This document shows, in pieces, positions 22,035-29,501 of a stretch of DNA of 29,501 nucleotides. The number at the start of each line of letters is the position of its first letter. Position 1 is the stretch's first letter. The notes beneath the pieces are model-generated. The model did no database searches, had not been told where the DNA came from, and worked only from the letters and a program-made list of their open reading frames with translations. The DNA is taken from positions 1-29,501 of the forward strand of contig HF986744.1 of the NCBI GenBank assembly GCA_000433175.1. Reading direction: 5' to 3'. Both the position numbers and the translations under genes were made by a program. Origin of the DNA: Prevotella sp. CAG:1058. GTDB taxonomy: Bacteria > Bacteroidota > Bacteroidia > Bacteroidales > Bacteroidaceae.

Positions 22035-23357
22035 ATGAAAGTAATGAAGTTTGGAGGTACGTCGGTTGGTTCGCCCGAGCGTATGCAGCATGTTTCTTCG
22101 TTGATAACGAGTAGCGGCGAGCCCGTATTGGTTGTCCTTTCAGCCATGTCGGGCACGACTAACTCCTTGATAGAAATATCCGATTATCTGTACAGGAAGA
22201 ATCCGGAGGGTGCAAATGACGAAATAAACCGTTTGGAAAAGAAATACATGCAGCATGTAGACAACCTGTATTCGACCGAGAAGTGGAAGAACGATACACG
22301 CAAGTTCCTGCGTGGCGAGTTCGACTATCTCCGCTCGTTCACCAAAGACCTCTTCACGAGTTTCGAGGAGAAGAGCATCGTGGCGCAGGGCGAGATAATG
22401 AGCACCAACATGGTTGTCAATTATCTTAAGGAGTGCGGAGTAAAGGCCGTGCTGCTTTCAGCGCTTGACTTCATGCGTACCGACAAGAACTCGGAGCCCG
22501 ACCTCGGCTACATCAAGGACAAGCTGGCAAAGGCTTTGGAGCAGAATCCTGGAAACCAGGTGTACATCACGCAGGGCTTTATCTGCCGCAACGCCTACGG
22601 CGAGATAGACAACCTTCAGCGCGGAGGCAGTGACTATACGGCGTCTTTGCTCGGAGCGGCAGTCGATGCTGAGGAAATACAAATCTGGACGGACATCGAC
22701 GGCATGCACAACAACGACCCGCGCGTGGTCGACGAGACTGAGGCAGTACGCCAGTTGAACTTCGAGGAGGCTGCCGAGTTGGCTTATTTCGGTGCCAAGA
22801 TATTGCACCCTACGTGCGTGCAGCCAGCCAAGTTTGCCGGCATACCGGTGCGCCTGCTTAACACTATGGACCCGTCGTCGCCTGGAACGATAATTAATAA
22901 TGAACTGGTTCAGGGCAAGATAAAGGCTGTTGCGGCCAAGGACAACATTACGGCTATCAAGATAAAGAGCAGCCGCATGCTGCTGGCGACAGGCTTCTTG
23001 CGCAAGGTGTTCGAGATATTCGAGAGCTACCAGACGCCGATTGACATGATTACAACCAGCGAGGTGGGCGTTTCGATGAGTATTGACAACGACTCGCACC
23101 TTAACGATATCGTAGCCGAATTGAAGAAGTACGGCACCGTTACGGTTGACAAGGACATGTGCATAATATGTGTTGTAGGCGACCTTGACTGGAGCAATGT
23201 CGGCTTTGAGACTCTGGCTACCGATGCGATGAAGAACATTCCGGTGAGGATGATTTCTTACGGAGGCAGCAATTACAACATTTCGTTCCTTGTACGTGAA
23301 TGCGACAAGAAGCGTGCGCTGCAAGCTTTGAGCGACACGTTGTTCAATGACAAATAA
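22035..23357 (+). CDS. lysC: Aspartate kinase (monofunctional, lysine pathway)
   Basis: Phosphorylates aspartate, the first step to lysine, methionine, threonine and diaminopimelate. Starting at ATG 22035 the 440-residue product begins MKVMKFGGTSVGSPERMQHV with the kinase nucleotide-binding motif KFGGTSVG (5-12). Further kinase motifs are VLSAMSGTTNSL, QGFICRN, LQRGGSDYTASLLGAA, the IWTDIDGMHNNDPRVV catalytic segment and FGAKILHPTCV. The C-terminal part (about 300-440) carries two ACT domains for allosteric control, including TSEVGVSMSID and SYGGSNYNISFLV. There is no homoserine dehydrogenase fusion. The upstream in-frame start at 21993 is rejected because it adds only non-conserved residues. 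lysA follows after 18 nt, so they form one pathway unit. Confidence 0.92.
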   Translation: MKVMKFGGTSVGSPERMQHVSSLITSSGEPVLVVLSAMSGTTNSLIEISDYLYRKNPEGANDEINRLEKKYMQHVDNLYSTEKWKNDTRKFLRGEFDYLRSFTKDLFTSFEEKSIVAQGEIMSTNMVVNYLKECGVKAVLLSALDFMRTDKNSEPDLGYIKDKLAKALEQNPGNQVYITQGFICRNAYGEIDNLQRGGSDYTASLLGAAVDAEEIQIWTDIDGMHNNDPRVVDETEAVRQLNFEEAAELAYFGAKILHPTCVQPAKFAGIPVRLLNTMDPSSPGTIINNELVQGKIKAVAAKDNITAIKIKSSRMLLATGFLRKVFEIFESYQTPIDMITTSEVGVSMSIDNDSHLNDIVAELKKYGTVTVDKDMCIICVVGDLDWSNVGFETLATDAMKNIPVRMISYGGSNYNISFLVRECDKKRALQALSDTLFNDK

Positions 23358-23375
23358 TAATAAGATAATGAAAAA

Positions 23376-24536
23376 ATGAAGGGTGTTTTTCCTTTAGACA
23401 AGTTTAAAGATACAGAAACTCCGTTTTATTATTATGATACGACGCTGCTGCGTGACACTTTGCGTACTATAAACCGTGAAGCGGGCAAGTATGAGGGGTT
23501 CTGCGTGCATTATGCCGTTAAGGCTAATGCCAACCCCAAGATTCTGAATGTAATATGCCAGTCCGGACTCGGAGCCGACTGCGTGAGCGGCGGCGAGATA
23601 ATGGCTTCGGTAAACGCGGGCTTCATGCCGGGAAAGATTGTCTTTGCCGGGGTGGGCAAGAGCGACAGGGAGATAAATTACGCGCTGGATAAAGACATAT
23701 TCTGCTTCAACGTGGAGAGCGTTCCCGAGCTTGACGTCATTAACGAACTGGCAGGACGGAAGGGGAAAGTAGCCCGTGTGGCTTTCCGCATAAATCCTAA
23801 CGTCGGAGCACATACACATGCCAACATTACGACAGGCCTTGCGGAAAACAAGTTCGGCATTGCCATGGAGGACATGGAGGGCATCATTGAAAAGGCCGGA
23901 AGTATGGACAATGTCGAGTTTATAGGATTGCATTTCCACATAGGCTCGCAGATTTTGGACATGGGCGACTTCGTTGCATTGTGCAACCGAATAAACGATT
24001 TGCAGAGCCAGCTTGAGAGCCACCACATAACGGTGAAGCACATAAACGTCGGCGGCGGTCTGGGCATCGACTATACCCATCCCAACAAGGTGCCAGTACC
24101 CGATTTCAAGTCGTACTTCGAGACTTATGCGCGCCATCTTAGGCTGCGCAAGGGGCAGATGTTGCATTTCGAGCTGGGACGCTCAGTTGTAGGCCAGTGC
24201 GGTTCGTTGATATCGAGAGTGCTGTATGTGAAGCAGGGTGCGGTAAAGAAGTTTGCCATCATCGATGCAGGAATGACAGACCTCATCCGCCCGGCTCTTT
24301 ACCAGGCTTACCATAAGATAGAGAACATCTCGAGCGACGAGCCCACGACGACTTACGACGTAGTAGGTCCGATATGCGAGTCGAGCGATGTCTTTGCCAA
24401 GGCGGTAGACATTAACGGATGCCACCGCGGCGACCTTATTGCAATACGTTCGGCCGGTGCATACGGCGAGATTATGGCTTCACAGTACAATTGCCGGCCT
24501 CTGCCCAAAGGCTATATTGCGGAGGATTTGCAGTAG
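23376..24536 (+). CDS. lysA: Diaminopimelate decarboxylase
   Basis: Pyridoxal-phosphate enzyme that converts meso-diaminopimelate to lysine. The 386-residue fold-type III decarboxylase has the PLP lysine K49 in HYAVKANANP, and SGLGADCVSGGEIMAS, FRINPNVGAH, NKFGI and the LHFHIGSQI motif. The phosphate-binding INVGGGLGIDY, the ELGRSVVG arginine segment, IDAGMTDLIRPALY and the substrate-binding cysteine in GPICESSDVF complete the active site, followed by GAYGEIMASQYNCRP. Placing lysC and lysA together links the first and last steps of lysine synthesis; the intermediate dap genes are not in this window. Confidence 0.95.
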   Translation: MKGVFPLDKFKDTETPFYYYDTTLLRDTLRTINREAGKYEGFCVHYAVKANANPKILNVICQSGLGADCVSGGEIMASVNAGFMPGKIVFAGVGKSDREINYALDKDIFCFNVESVPELDVINELAGRKGKVARVAFRINPNVGAHTHANITTGLAENKFGIAMEDMEGIIEKAGSMDNVEFIGLHFHIGSQILDMGDFVALCNRINDLQSQLESHHITVKHINVGGGLGIDYTHPNKVPVPDFKSYFETYARHLRLRKGQMLHFELGRSVVGQCGSLISRVLYVKQGAVKKFAIIDAGMTDLIRPALYQAYHKIENISSDEPTTTYDVVGPICESSDVFAKAVDINGCHRGDLIAIRSAGAYGEIMASQYNCRPLPKGYIAEDLQ

Positions 24537-24595
24537 TCTTGTTATTATTGCACATCGTGTGGAAAAAACGTCAGCGAACATAAAATGACGATATT

Positions 24596-25741
24596 ATGAT
24601 TTTTGACACTGTAACTATTGTAATTTGTGCGGTTTTGGTGGTGTTGGCGTTGCTGTCATCGTTTCTCGACACGTTCTTCAGGAAAGTACGTGCCGGTGGT
24701 AACGGACCATCAGGGCCTGCAACGCCGTGTCGTCCGGTGTCTGTGATAGTTGTTGCAGACAATAACGCTGAAGATTTGAGAGCCAACCTCGACTCGTTGT
24801 TGTCGCAGGATTACGAACCGGGTTACGAGGTTATTGTAGTGGTGGATAAAGACGAAGACGGGACCGGCGATTTTCTGAAGGCGTACGGCAAACGCCCTAA
24901 CCTTTACACTACTTTCGTCCCCGATTCTTCCCGCTATATGAGCAGGCGCAAACTAGCCATAACCCTTGGCGTGAAAGCGGCCAAGAACGAATTGATTCTG
25001 TTGACTGACGCTACTTGCCGGCCGGTATCGGACAAGTGGATAAGCGTCATGGCATCAAGACTGGACGAAGGGACCGACATCGTTATGGGTTACAGCAACT
25101 ATATTCACGAAGCCGGGCTTTTCAAGGTGTTTTACCGTTTCCATTGCGAGTATTCCAATTTCCGTGAAGCGTGCAACGGTGCTGCATATGGCATGGCCGG
25201 AAATAATATAATGTTCAGGAAGGACGTGTTTATGGCAGGAAACGGATTCCAGGGAAACCTTAAATACCTAAGGGGGGAATACGGCTTCCTTGTAAACAAG
25301 TATGCCGGACATGGCAATGCCGCTGTAGAAACGAGCTGTGAAGGGCGTGTCGAGGACCGTGTCCCAACACGTAAGGAATGGCACAGTGTGAATCTTTTTT
25401 ACCGGGAGACGCGCCGGCATTTGGATAGAAGTTTCAGTCACCGTCTTGCGTTTAACCTCGACATGTTGTCGCTGTATGCCGGTCTGGTTGCCGGAGCCGG
25501 CTCGGCTGTTTATGCGGTGTTGACCCAGATGTGGCTGATGCTGCCTTTCTCTTCCGTTGCCTTGTTTTTGCCCGTTGTAGTCAGACTGTTAAACGCAAGG
25601 CGCGCCATGCGCCTGTTCGGGGAGAGCGTTCCGTTGTGGAAGGTTTTCCCGTTCGAGCTGCGTTTAGTCTGGCATAATCTGAGATATGCAATATCTTACA
25701 GGTTTACTGACAAGTATGAGTTTACAAGCCATAAGTCGTAG
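24596..25741 (+). CDS. Membrane-anchored GT2 family glycosyltransferase, atypical DxD
   Basis: 381 residues. An N-terminal helix (about 5-25) is followed by a GT-A domain: VSVIVVADNNAEDLRANLDS (from 48), the YEVIVVVDKDEDGT strand, RRKLAITLGVKAAKNELILL and the metal-motif position D138-A-T140, where the third residue is Thr rather than the usual Asp. Acceptor-side segments are GAAYGMAGNNIMFRKDVF and GEYGFLVN, where most family members have GEDxD. Two to three hydrophobic helices (about 292-340) close the protein. It resembles Bacteroidetes membrane GT2 enzymes near envelope genes; the unusual motifs leave open whether it is fully active. It follows lysA by 59 nt and precedes the next gene by 3 nt. 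Confidence 0.8.
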   Translation: MIFDTVTIVICAVLVVLALLSSFLDTFFRKVRAGGNGPSGPATPCRPVSVIVVADNNAEDLRANLDSLLSQDYEPGYEVIVVVDKDEDGTGDFLKAYGKRPNLYTTFVPDSSRYMSRRKLAITLGVKAAKNELILLTDATCRPVSDKWISVMASRLDEGTDIVMGYSNYIHEAGLFKVFYRFHCEYSNFREACNGAAYGMAGNNIMFRKDVFMAGNGFQGNLKYLRGEYGFLVNKYAGHGNAAVETSCEGRVEDRVPTRKEWHSVNLFYRETRRHLDRSFSHRLAFNLDMLSLYAGLVAGAGSAVYAVLTQMWLMLPFSSVALFLPVVVRLLNARRAMRLFGESVPLWKVFPFELRLVWHNLRYAISYRFTDKYEFTSHKS

Positions 25742-25744
25742 GCT

Positions 25745-27007
25745 ATGACAAATATGAAGGTTCTGCATTTCATCCCGAATCTGGAGGCCGTGGAGCGTTC
25801 GCCGCTTCTGAGCTATAAGGTGGCGTTGCTTGCCAGCATGTCAGGGAAGGCGGATGTTACCGTCCTTACCTGTAATGCCGGCAAGGTGTCGTTAGACGGG
25901 ATTGATATAAAGGAATGTCTTGCTTCGGCGGTTGTCATAGGGCGGGGACGTCGGCGGTTAAGGCGTTTGCTGACCGCAATGCGTCCGGACGTAGTCCATA
26001 TACATGCTTGTTGGAATCATGTGGCAGGAGTTTTGTTCAGGGAGTGCGCCAGACTTAAGGTGCCTACCGTGCTGACTGTCGACCGCAGGCTTGAAAGCTG
26101 GCATGTTAAGAGGCATTACTGGACGGGCAAGTTGCCCATGTCGGTAATGTTCCAACGCCGCATGTTGAAAGATGCTGGAGCCTTGCATTTCATCACGCAG
26201 CAGGAGCAGGCCCGTTTTGAGTATTTCGGCTGGCATCCTTCAGTCAAGGCTTCGCACCCAATAAACACAAGGACGGTTACCATCTGTCCGTTTAATATTA
26301 CCGCTGGTATATCAGCGGAAGCCATGGTCGGAAGCCTGCTTGCGTTATACCAGAAGGTTGCCGACAGTGCTCCGTTCAACCAGATGTCTGACGACGAACG
26401 CAAGGTTGAAGACCTGTTGTTGGGCATAAGCCTGTCGGATAATGGGCGTGTGACAATTTCTGATGGCGATATTTCACTATTGCGCTCGATTGACGGCAAG
26501 TCATGGCGCAGGATATTAATCCACTCTTATGACGAAAACATATCCGAGAATGTTTATGAAGGTTTGCGGCAGGCAGGCATGCCGATACCTGCCGTGGCGG
26601 CAGGCACGCTGGACCGTTTTGCGCTGCGTGCTTGTGATGCTGGCGGAAAACCGAAAGATGTTTCATCGGATGCAAAGATTGCAAGGCTTATGTCCGACAA
26701 GTCGATTCCACAGTTGGAACGCGGAGTCTGCGTGGAGTTGGTCGGACTGTTGCTGAAAATTAGATACGGGTACGCACACCGTTCGGATTTCGTGCGTTTG
26801 TATAGGAAGTTAAGGTTTGAAGATTACGACGAAGACCTGGTGTACGGCAAGATACGCGGACTCGGACTGGCGAAAGATGCAGCGCGGCTGTTTAAGATAA
26901 TGGAGGAGCGCTACGGGCTGGGACAAGGGTTCATGTTTGCCGACCCGCTGGACGACAAGGGGACAATGAAATTGAGGGAAAAACTTTTTAAATCAGAAAT
27001 ACAATGA
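25745..27007 (+). CDS. GT4-like protein lacking a normal donor-binding domain
   Basis: 420 residues. The N-terminal half looks like a GT-B acceptor domain of the GT4 type: KVLHFIPNLEAVERSPLLSY, PDVVHIHACWNHVAGVLFRE, KVPTVLTVDRRLESWHVKRH and ALHFITQQEQARFEYFGWHP. Beyond about residue 185 I cannot find the nucleotide-sugar-binding Rossmann domain with its ExxxxxxxE motif. Instead there is a helix-rich region (ERKVEDLLLGISLS, RRILIHSYDENISENVYEGL, LVGLLLKIRYGYAHRSDFVR, KIRGLGLAKDAARLFKIMEE). The protein may be a non-catalytic relative or bind a partner. It starts 3 nt after the previous gene and its stop overlaps the fbp start (ATGA), so all three are probably translated as a unit. An alternative start is ATG 25754. 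Confidence 0.7.
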   Translation: MTNMKVLHFIPNLEAVERSPLLSYKVALLASMSGKADVTVLTCNAGKVSLDGIDIKECLASAVVIGRGRRRLRRLLTAMRPDVVHIHACWNHVAGVLFRECARLKVPTVLTVDRRLESWHVKRHYWTGKLPMSVMFQRRMLKDAGALHFITQQEQARFEYFGWHPSVKASHPINTRTVTICPFNITAGISAEAMVGSLLALYQKVADSAPFNQMSDDERKVEDLLLGISLSDNGRVTISDGDISLLRSIDGKSWRRILIHSYDENISENVYEGLRQAGMPIPAVAAGTLDRFALRACDAGGKPKDVSSDAKIARLMSDKSIPQLERGVCVELVGLLLKIRYGYAHRSDFVRLYRKLRFEDYDEDLVYGKIRGLGLAKDAARLFKIMEERYGLGQGFMFADPLDDKGTMKLREKLFKSEIQ

Positions 27008-28989
27008 AAACAACTTCTAAAGACATTGAAAACGACATCCGTTTTTTGCGGCTACTGGCGGATTCGTTCCCTACAATTGCCGACGCGAGTACCGAGATTA
27101 TCAACTTGCAGGCCATTCTCAACCTACCCAAGGGTACCGAACATTTCCTTGCTGATTTGCACGGCGAGTACAAGTCGTTCCAGCATGTGCTTAGGAACGC
27201 GTCCGGTAATATCAAGAGAAAGGTGAACGACATCTTCGGCAACGAGCTGCGCGAGGCGGAGAAGAAAGAACTCTGCACTCTCATCTATTACCCCGAGGAA
27301 AAGCTCGAGCTTGTAAAGGCTAACGAGACAGACCTTGACGACTGGTACCATATCACCATACACCAGCTTGTACGTGTATGCCGTGACGTGTCGAGCAAGT
27401 ATACGCGCTCTAAGGTCAGGAAGTCTTTGCCTAAAGACTTTTCGTACATCATACAGGAACTCCTGCACGAACGCCCCGACGACGTGGACAAGGCGGCGTA
27501 CGTTAATGTTATTATCGAGACCATCATCAGCACCGGACGTGCCGACGACTTCATTATCGCCATCTCGCATGTGATACAAAGGCTTGTCATAGACCTTCTA
27601 CACATACTTGGCGACGTTTACGACCGTGGTCCCGGCGCGCACGACATAATGGACACGCTCGGTACATACCACAACTGGGACATACAGTGGGGCAACCACG
27701 ACATACTGTGGATGGGTGCCTGCGCGGGCAACGCCGCCTGCGTGTGCAACGTCATCCGCCTGTCGTTGCGCTATGCCAACCTTGTTACGCTTGAGGAGGG
27801 ATACGGCATCAACCTGATACCGCTGGCTACGTTTGCCATGGAGCATTACGGCAACGACCCTTGCGAGGAGTTCGTGCCCAAGACAAACGGCGGCAGCGGC
27901 GAGATTGACGACAAGACACGCAGGCTGACGGCCCAGATGCACAAGGCGATAACCATGATCCAGTTCAAGGTTGAGGCTGCCATAATAAACCGCCACCCGG
28001 AGTGGAACATGCAAGACAGGATACTGCTGAACAAAATTGACTATGACAGGGGCGTATGCGTAATAGACGGTAAGGAATATGCCATGAAAAGCTGCTGCTT
28101 CCCGACTGTTTCGCCAGCCGACCCTTGCAAGCTGACGCCAGAGGAGCAGGCGCTTATCGACAAGTTGACACATTCGTTCACTGTCAACGAGAAGCTGCAC
28201 AAGCACATACGCCTGATGTTGACTCACGGCTCGCTTTACACAATAATCAACGACAACCTCCTGTTCCATGCGTCAGTGCCTCTGAATCCTGACGGCAGCC
28301 TTAAGGAAGTAGAGCTGTACAAGGGACTGAAGTTCAGCGGACGCGAACTGATGAACCGCATTGACCGTGTGGTACGCAGCGCATTCCAGAACGACACGGA
28401 ATCTAATTACAAGAACTTTGCGATAGATTACTTCCTGTATCTCTGGTGCGGCCGCGACTCCGTACTCTTCGACAAGTCCAAGATGGCCACTTTCGAGCGT
28501 TATTTCCTTAAGGACAAGGAAACGTACAAGGAGGAGAAAGGCAACTACTTTAAGTTGCGTGACGACGAGAAGGTGTGCGACAACATACTTGACGCATACG
28601 GCGTGACCGGGCGTATGCGCCACATAATAAACGGCCATGTGCCCGTGCATGTGGTGAGTGGTGAGAATCCGATAAAGGCCAACGGCAAGCTGATGGTTAT
28701 CGACGGCGGCTTCTCGCAGGCATACCATAAGGAGACAGGAATTGCCGGATACACGCTTGTTTACCACAGCCGCGGTTTCCAGCTCGTGCAGCACGAACCG
28801 TTTACGAGTACGGAGGACGCCATACTGCGCGGCTCGGACATTAAGAGTACGACGCAGATTGTGGAAATGTCAGTCCACCGCATGCTGGTGGCCGACACAG
28901 ACATAGGCCGTGAACTGAAACGACAGGTCGAGGAACTCGAGAAGCTCCTTTACGCTTACCGCCACGGATTCATTAAGGAGAAACTTTGA
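27004..28989 (+). CDS. fbp: Fructose-1,6-bisphosphatase, class III
   Basis: Removes the C1 phosphate of fructose-1,6-bisphosphate in gluconeogenesis. The 661-residue protein has the length of the class III (FBPase_2, Bacillus Fbp-like) family and carries calcineurin-type metallophosphatase motifs. These are ADLHGEY (D51, H53), GDVYDRG (203-209), GNHD (230-233) followed by ILWMGACAGNAACVCN, and late RLMLTHGSLYTIINDNLLFH, NGHVPVHV and MVIDGGFSQAYH. The usual start MKTTSKDIENDIRFLRLLAD is conserved in type. It is unrelated in fold to class I Fbp. The start overlaps the preceding gene by 4 nt. The transcript probably ends at array C, whose units 3 and 4 form an 18-bp perfect hairpin. Confidence 0.93.
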   Translation: MKTTSKDIENDIRFLRLLADSFPTIADASTEIINLQAILNLPKGTEHFLADLHGEYKSFQHVLRNASGNIKRKVNDIFGNELREAEKKELCTLIYYPEEKLELVKANETDLDDWYHITIHQLVRVCRDVSSKYTRSKVRKSLPKDFSYIIQELLHERPDDVDKAAYVNVIIETIISTGRADDFIIAISHVIQRLVIDLLHILGDVYDRGPGAHDIMDTLGTYHNWDIQWGNHDILWMGACAGNAACVCNVIRLSLRYANLVTLEEGYGINLIPLATFAMEHYGNDPCEEFVPKTNGGSGEIDDKTRRLTAQMHKAITMIQFKVEAAIINRHPEWNMQDRILLNKIDYDRGVCVIDGKEYAMKSCCFPTVSPADPCKLTPEEQALIDKLTHSFTVNEKLHKHIRLMLTHGSLYTIINDNLLFHASVPLNPDGSLKEVELYKGLKFSGRELMNRIDRVVRSAFQNDTESNYKNFAIDYFLYLWCGRDSVLFDKSKMATFERYFLKDKETYKEEKGNYFKLRDDEKVCDNILDAYGVTGRMRHIINGHVPVHVVSGENPIKANGKLMVIDGGFSQAYHKETGIAGYTLVYHSRGFQLVQHEPFTSTEDAILRGSDIKSTTQIVEMSVHRMLVADTDIGRELKRQVEELEKLLYAYRHGFIKEKL

Positions 28990-28999
28990 CGCTGAAAAC

Positions 29000-29083
29000 A
29001 AAAGGTAACCTTTTGCCTTGTAAAAGGTTACCTGTTATCACGCAAAAGGTGGCCTTTCACGATGCGAAAGGCCACCTTTTGCG
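29000..29083 (+). repeat. Palindrome array C with a perfect 18-bp hairpin
   Basis: Four units have GG at 29004, 29026, 29048 and 29070, exactly 22 bp apart, with cores GGTAACC, GGTTACC, GGTGGCC and GGCCACC. Units 3 and 4 depart from consensus together and complementarily: CGCAAAAGGTGGCCTTTC (29041-29058) and GAAAGGCCACCTTTTGCG (29066-29083) pair perfectly over 18 bp with a 7-nt loop. It lies between fbp and a convergent gene and may act as a two-way terminator. Confidence 0.88.
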
Positions 29084-29133
29084 TAATGCCTGTTTTCCCG
29101 CTGCGTGCAGGCACCGGGCACGGCAGGGTGGTG

Positions 29134-29481
29134 TTACTTCATCAGCTCGTTGAGGAACCTGTCCAAATCCTCGTCAAGGCCTTTCATGAGGTCGCCTCCG
29201 ATGATTTTTATGTCGCTATCTACAAGGTACAGCTCGGATACGTGTTCGCGCTCGTCGTCCTCGAGCACGAAGCTGTACGGCTTGAGTATGCACAGGTTGT
29301 CCACCTGGTCGTGCAGTCTTTCGATTACGCTTCTGATGGCTTCGGCCGCCGTGTCGTAAAAGTCAGGCTCCTTGTAGTCTATCCAGTCGCTTACCACGCA
29401 GCGCGTTATCTCGTTGTCGTTGTCGTCGAAGGCCAGCAGCTCGCCTGTGTCCTGTGATATGCTCAGGTGGATGTCTGTCAT
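29134..29481 (-). CDS. Conserved hypothetical acidic protein
   Basis: 115 residues from ATG 29481, starting MTDIHLSISQDTGELLAFDD and ending in an acidic amphipathic helix (KGLDEDLDRFLNELMK). It is rich in D and E, has no signal peptide or membrane helix and is probably cytoplasmic. I do not recognise a named domain. The frame stays open to the window edge upstream (EEEPTI before the Met), so the protein could be longer. Alternatively, another frame ends CTA CAA TAA there, and a stop-start overlap TAATG would couple it to a gene outside the window. It converges on fbp, with array C between them. Confidence 0.6.
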   Translation of the reverse strand: MTDIHLSISQDTGELLAFDDNDNEITRCVVSDWIDYKEPDFYDTAAEAIRSVIERLHDQVDNLCILKPYSFVLEDDEREHVSELYLVDSDIKIIGGDLMKGLDEDLDRFLNELMK

Positions 29482-29501
29482 TATTGTAGGCTCTTCTTCA
29501 G

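Overview
The window looks like chromosome of a Bacteroidales bacterium, most likely Prevotella or a close Prevotellaceae relative. The evidence is: TAnnTTTG-type -7 promoter elements before most transcription units, few Shine-Dalgarno sequences, a type IX secretion C-terminal tail on a surface protein, a DUF3256 protein, a class III fructose-1,6-bisphosphatase, a TonB-dependent-receptor-like outer-membrane barrel and a K+-dependent membrane pyrophosphatase. I cannot name the species. Most of the window is ordinary core genome; the accessory-looking parts are the left 2.5 kb and two or three intergenic islands.

Left end (1-3.3 kb): an AT-rich GLUG-repeat surface protein on the minus strand stands divergently from a HicAB toxin-antitoxin locus in which both genes are broken (hicA by a one-base frameshift, hicB by an in-frame TGA). 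An MmcQ/YjbR protein and a two-helix membrane protein follow. From 3.4 to 4.6 kb lies rpsF-rpsR-rplI with its terminator.

From 4.7 to 8.9 kb a compact envelope module encodes an exported protein of unknown function, a membrane-spanning regulator with a C-terminal OmpR/PhoB-type winged helix, and an outer-membrane barrel. Three TGTCAG direct repeats spaced exactly 11 bp, the geometry used by PhoB-family winged helices, lie upstream of the barrel gene's promoter. I think this is a self-contained trans-envelope signalling circuit. A small pentapeptide-repeat lipoprotein lies convergent to it.

From 9.5 to 19.2 kb are mtaB plus an overlapping GT2 glycosyltransferase, a glutamine synthetase, rlmD plus a porin, and hppA. 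From 19.2 to 21.2 kb is mostly non-coding: hairpins, a DUF3256 gene with a stop-interrupted small ORF before it, and about 0.9 kb with no convincing gene. From 21.3 to 29.0 kb a long plus-strand run carries ftsE, lysC, lysA, two glycosyltransferase-like genes and fbp. The window ends in a conserved minus-strand hypothetical.

The most unusual structure is an intergenic repeat present three times intact (2460-2540, 12047-12127, 29000-29083) and once decayed (about 20776-20880). Each array has four copies of a 15-bp dyad, consensus AAAAGGTNACCTTTT, on an exact 22-bp period. Units 1/2 and 3/4 vary in a complementary way, so each array should fold as two hairpins. Non-Watson-Crick pairs in the first array are all G-U in plus-strand RNA, which points to selection on an RNA structure.
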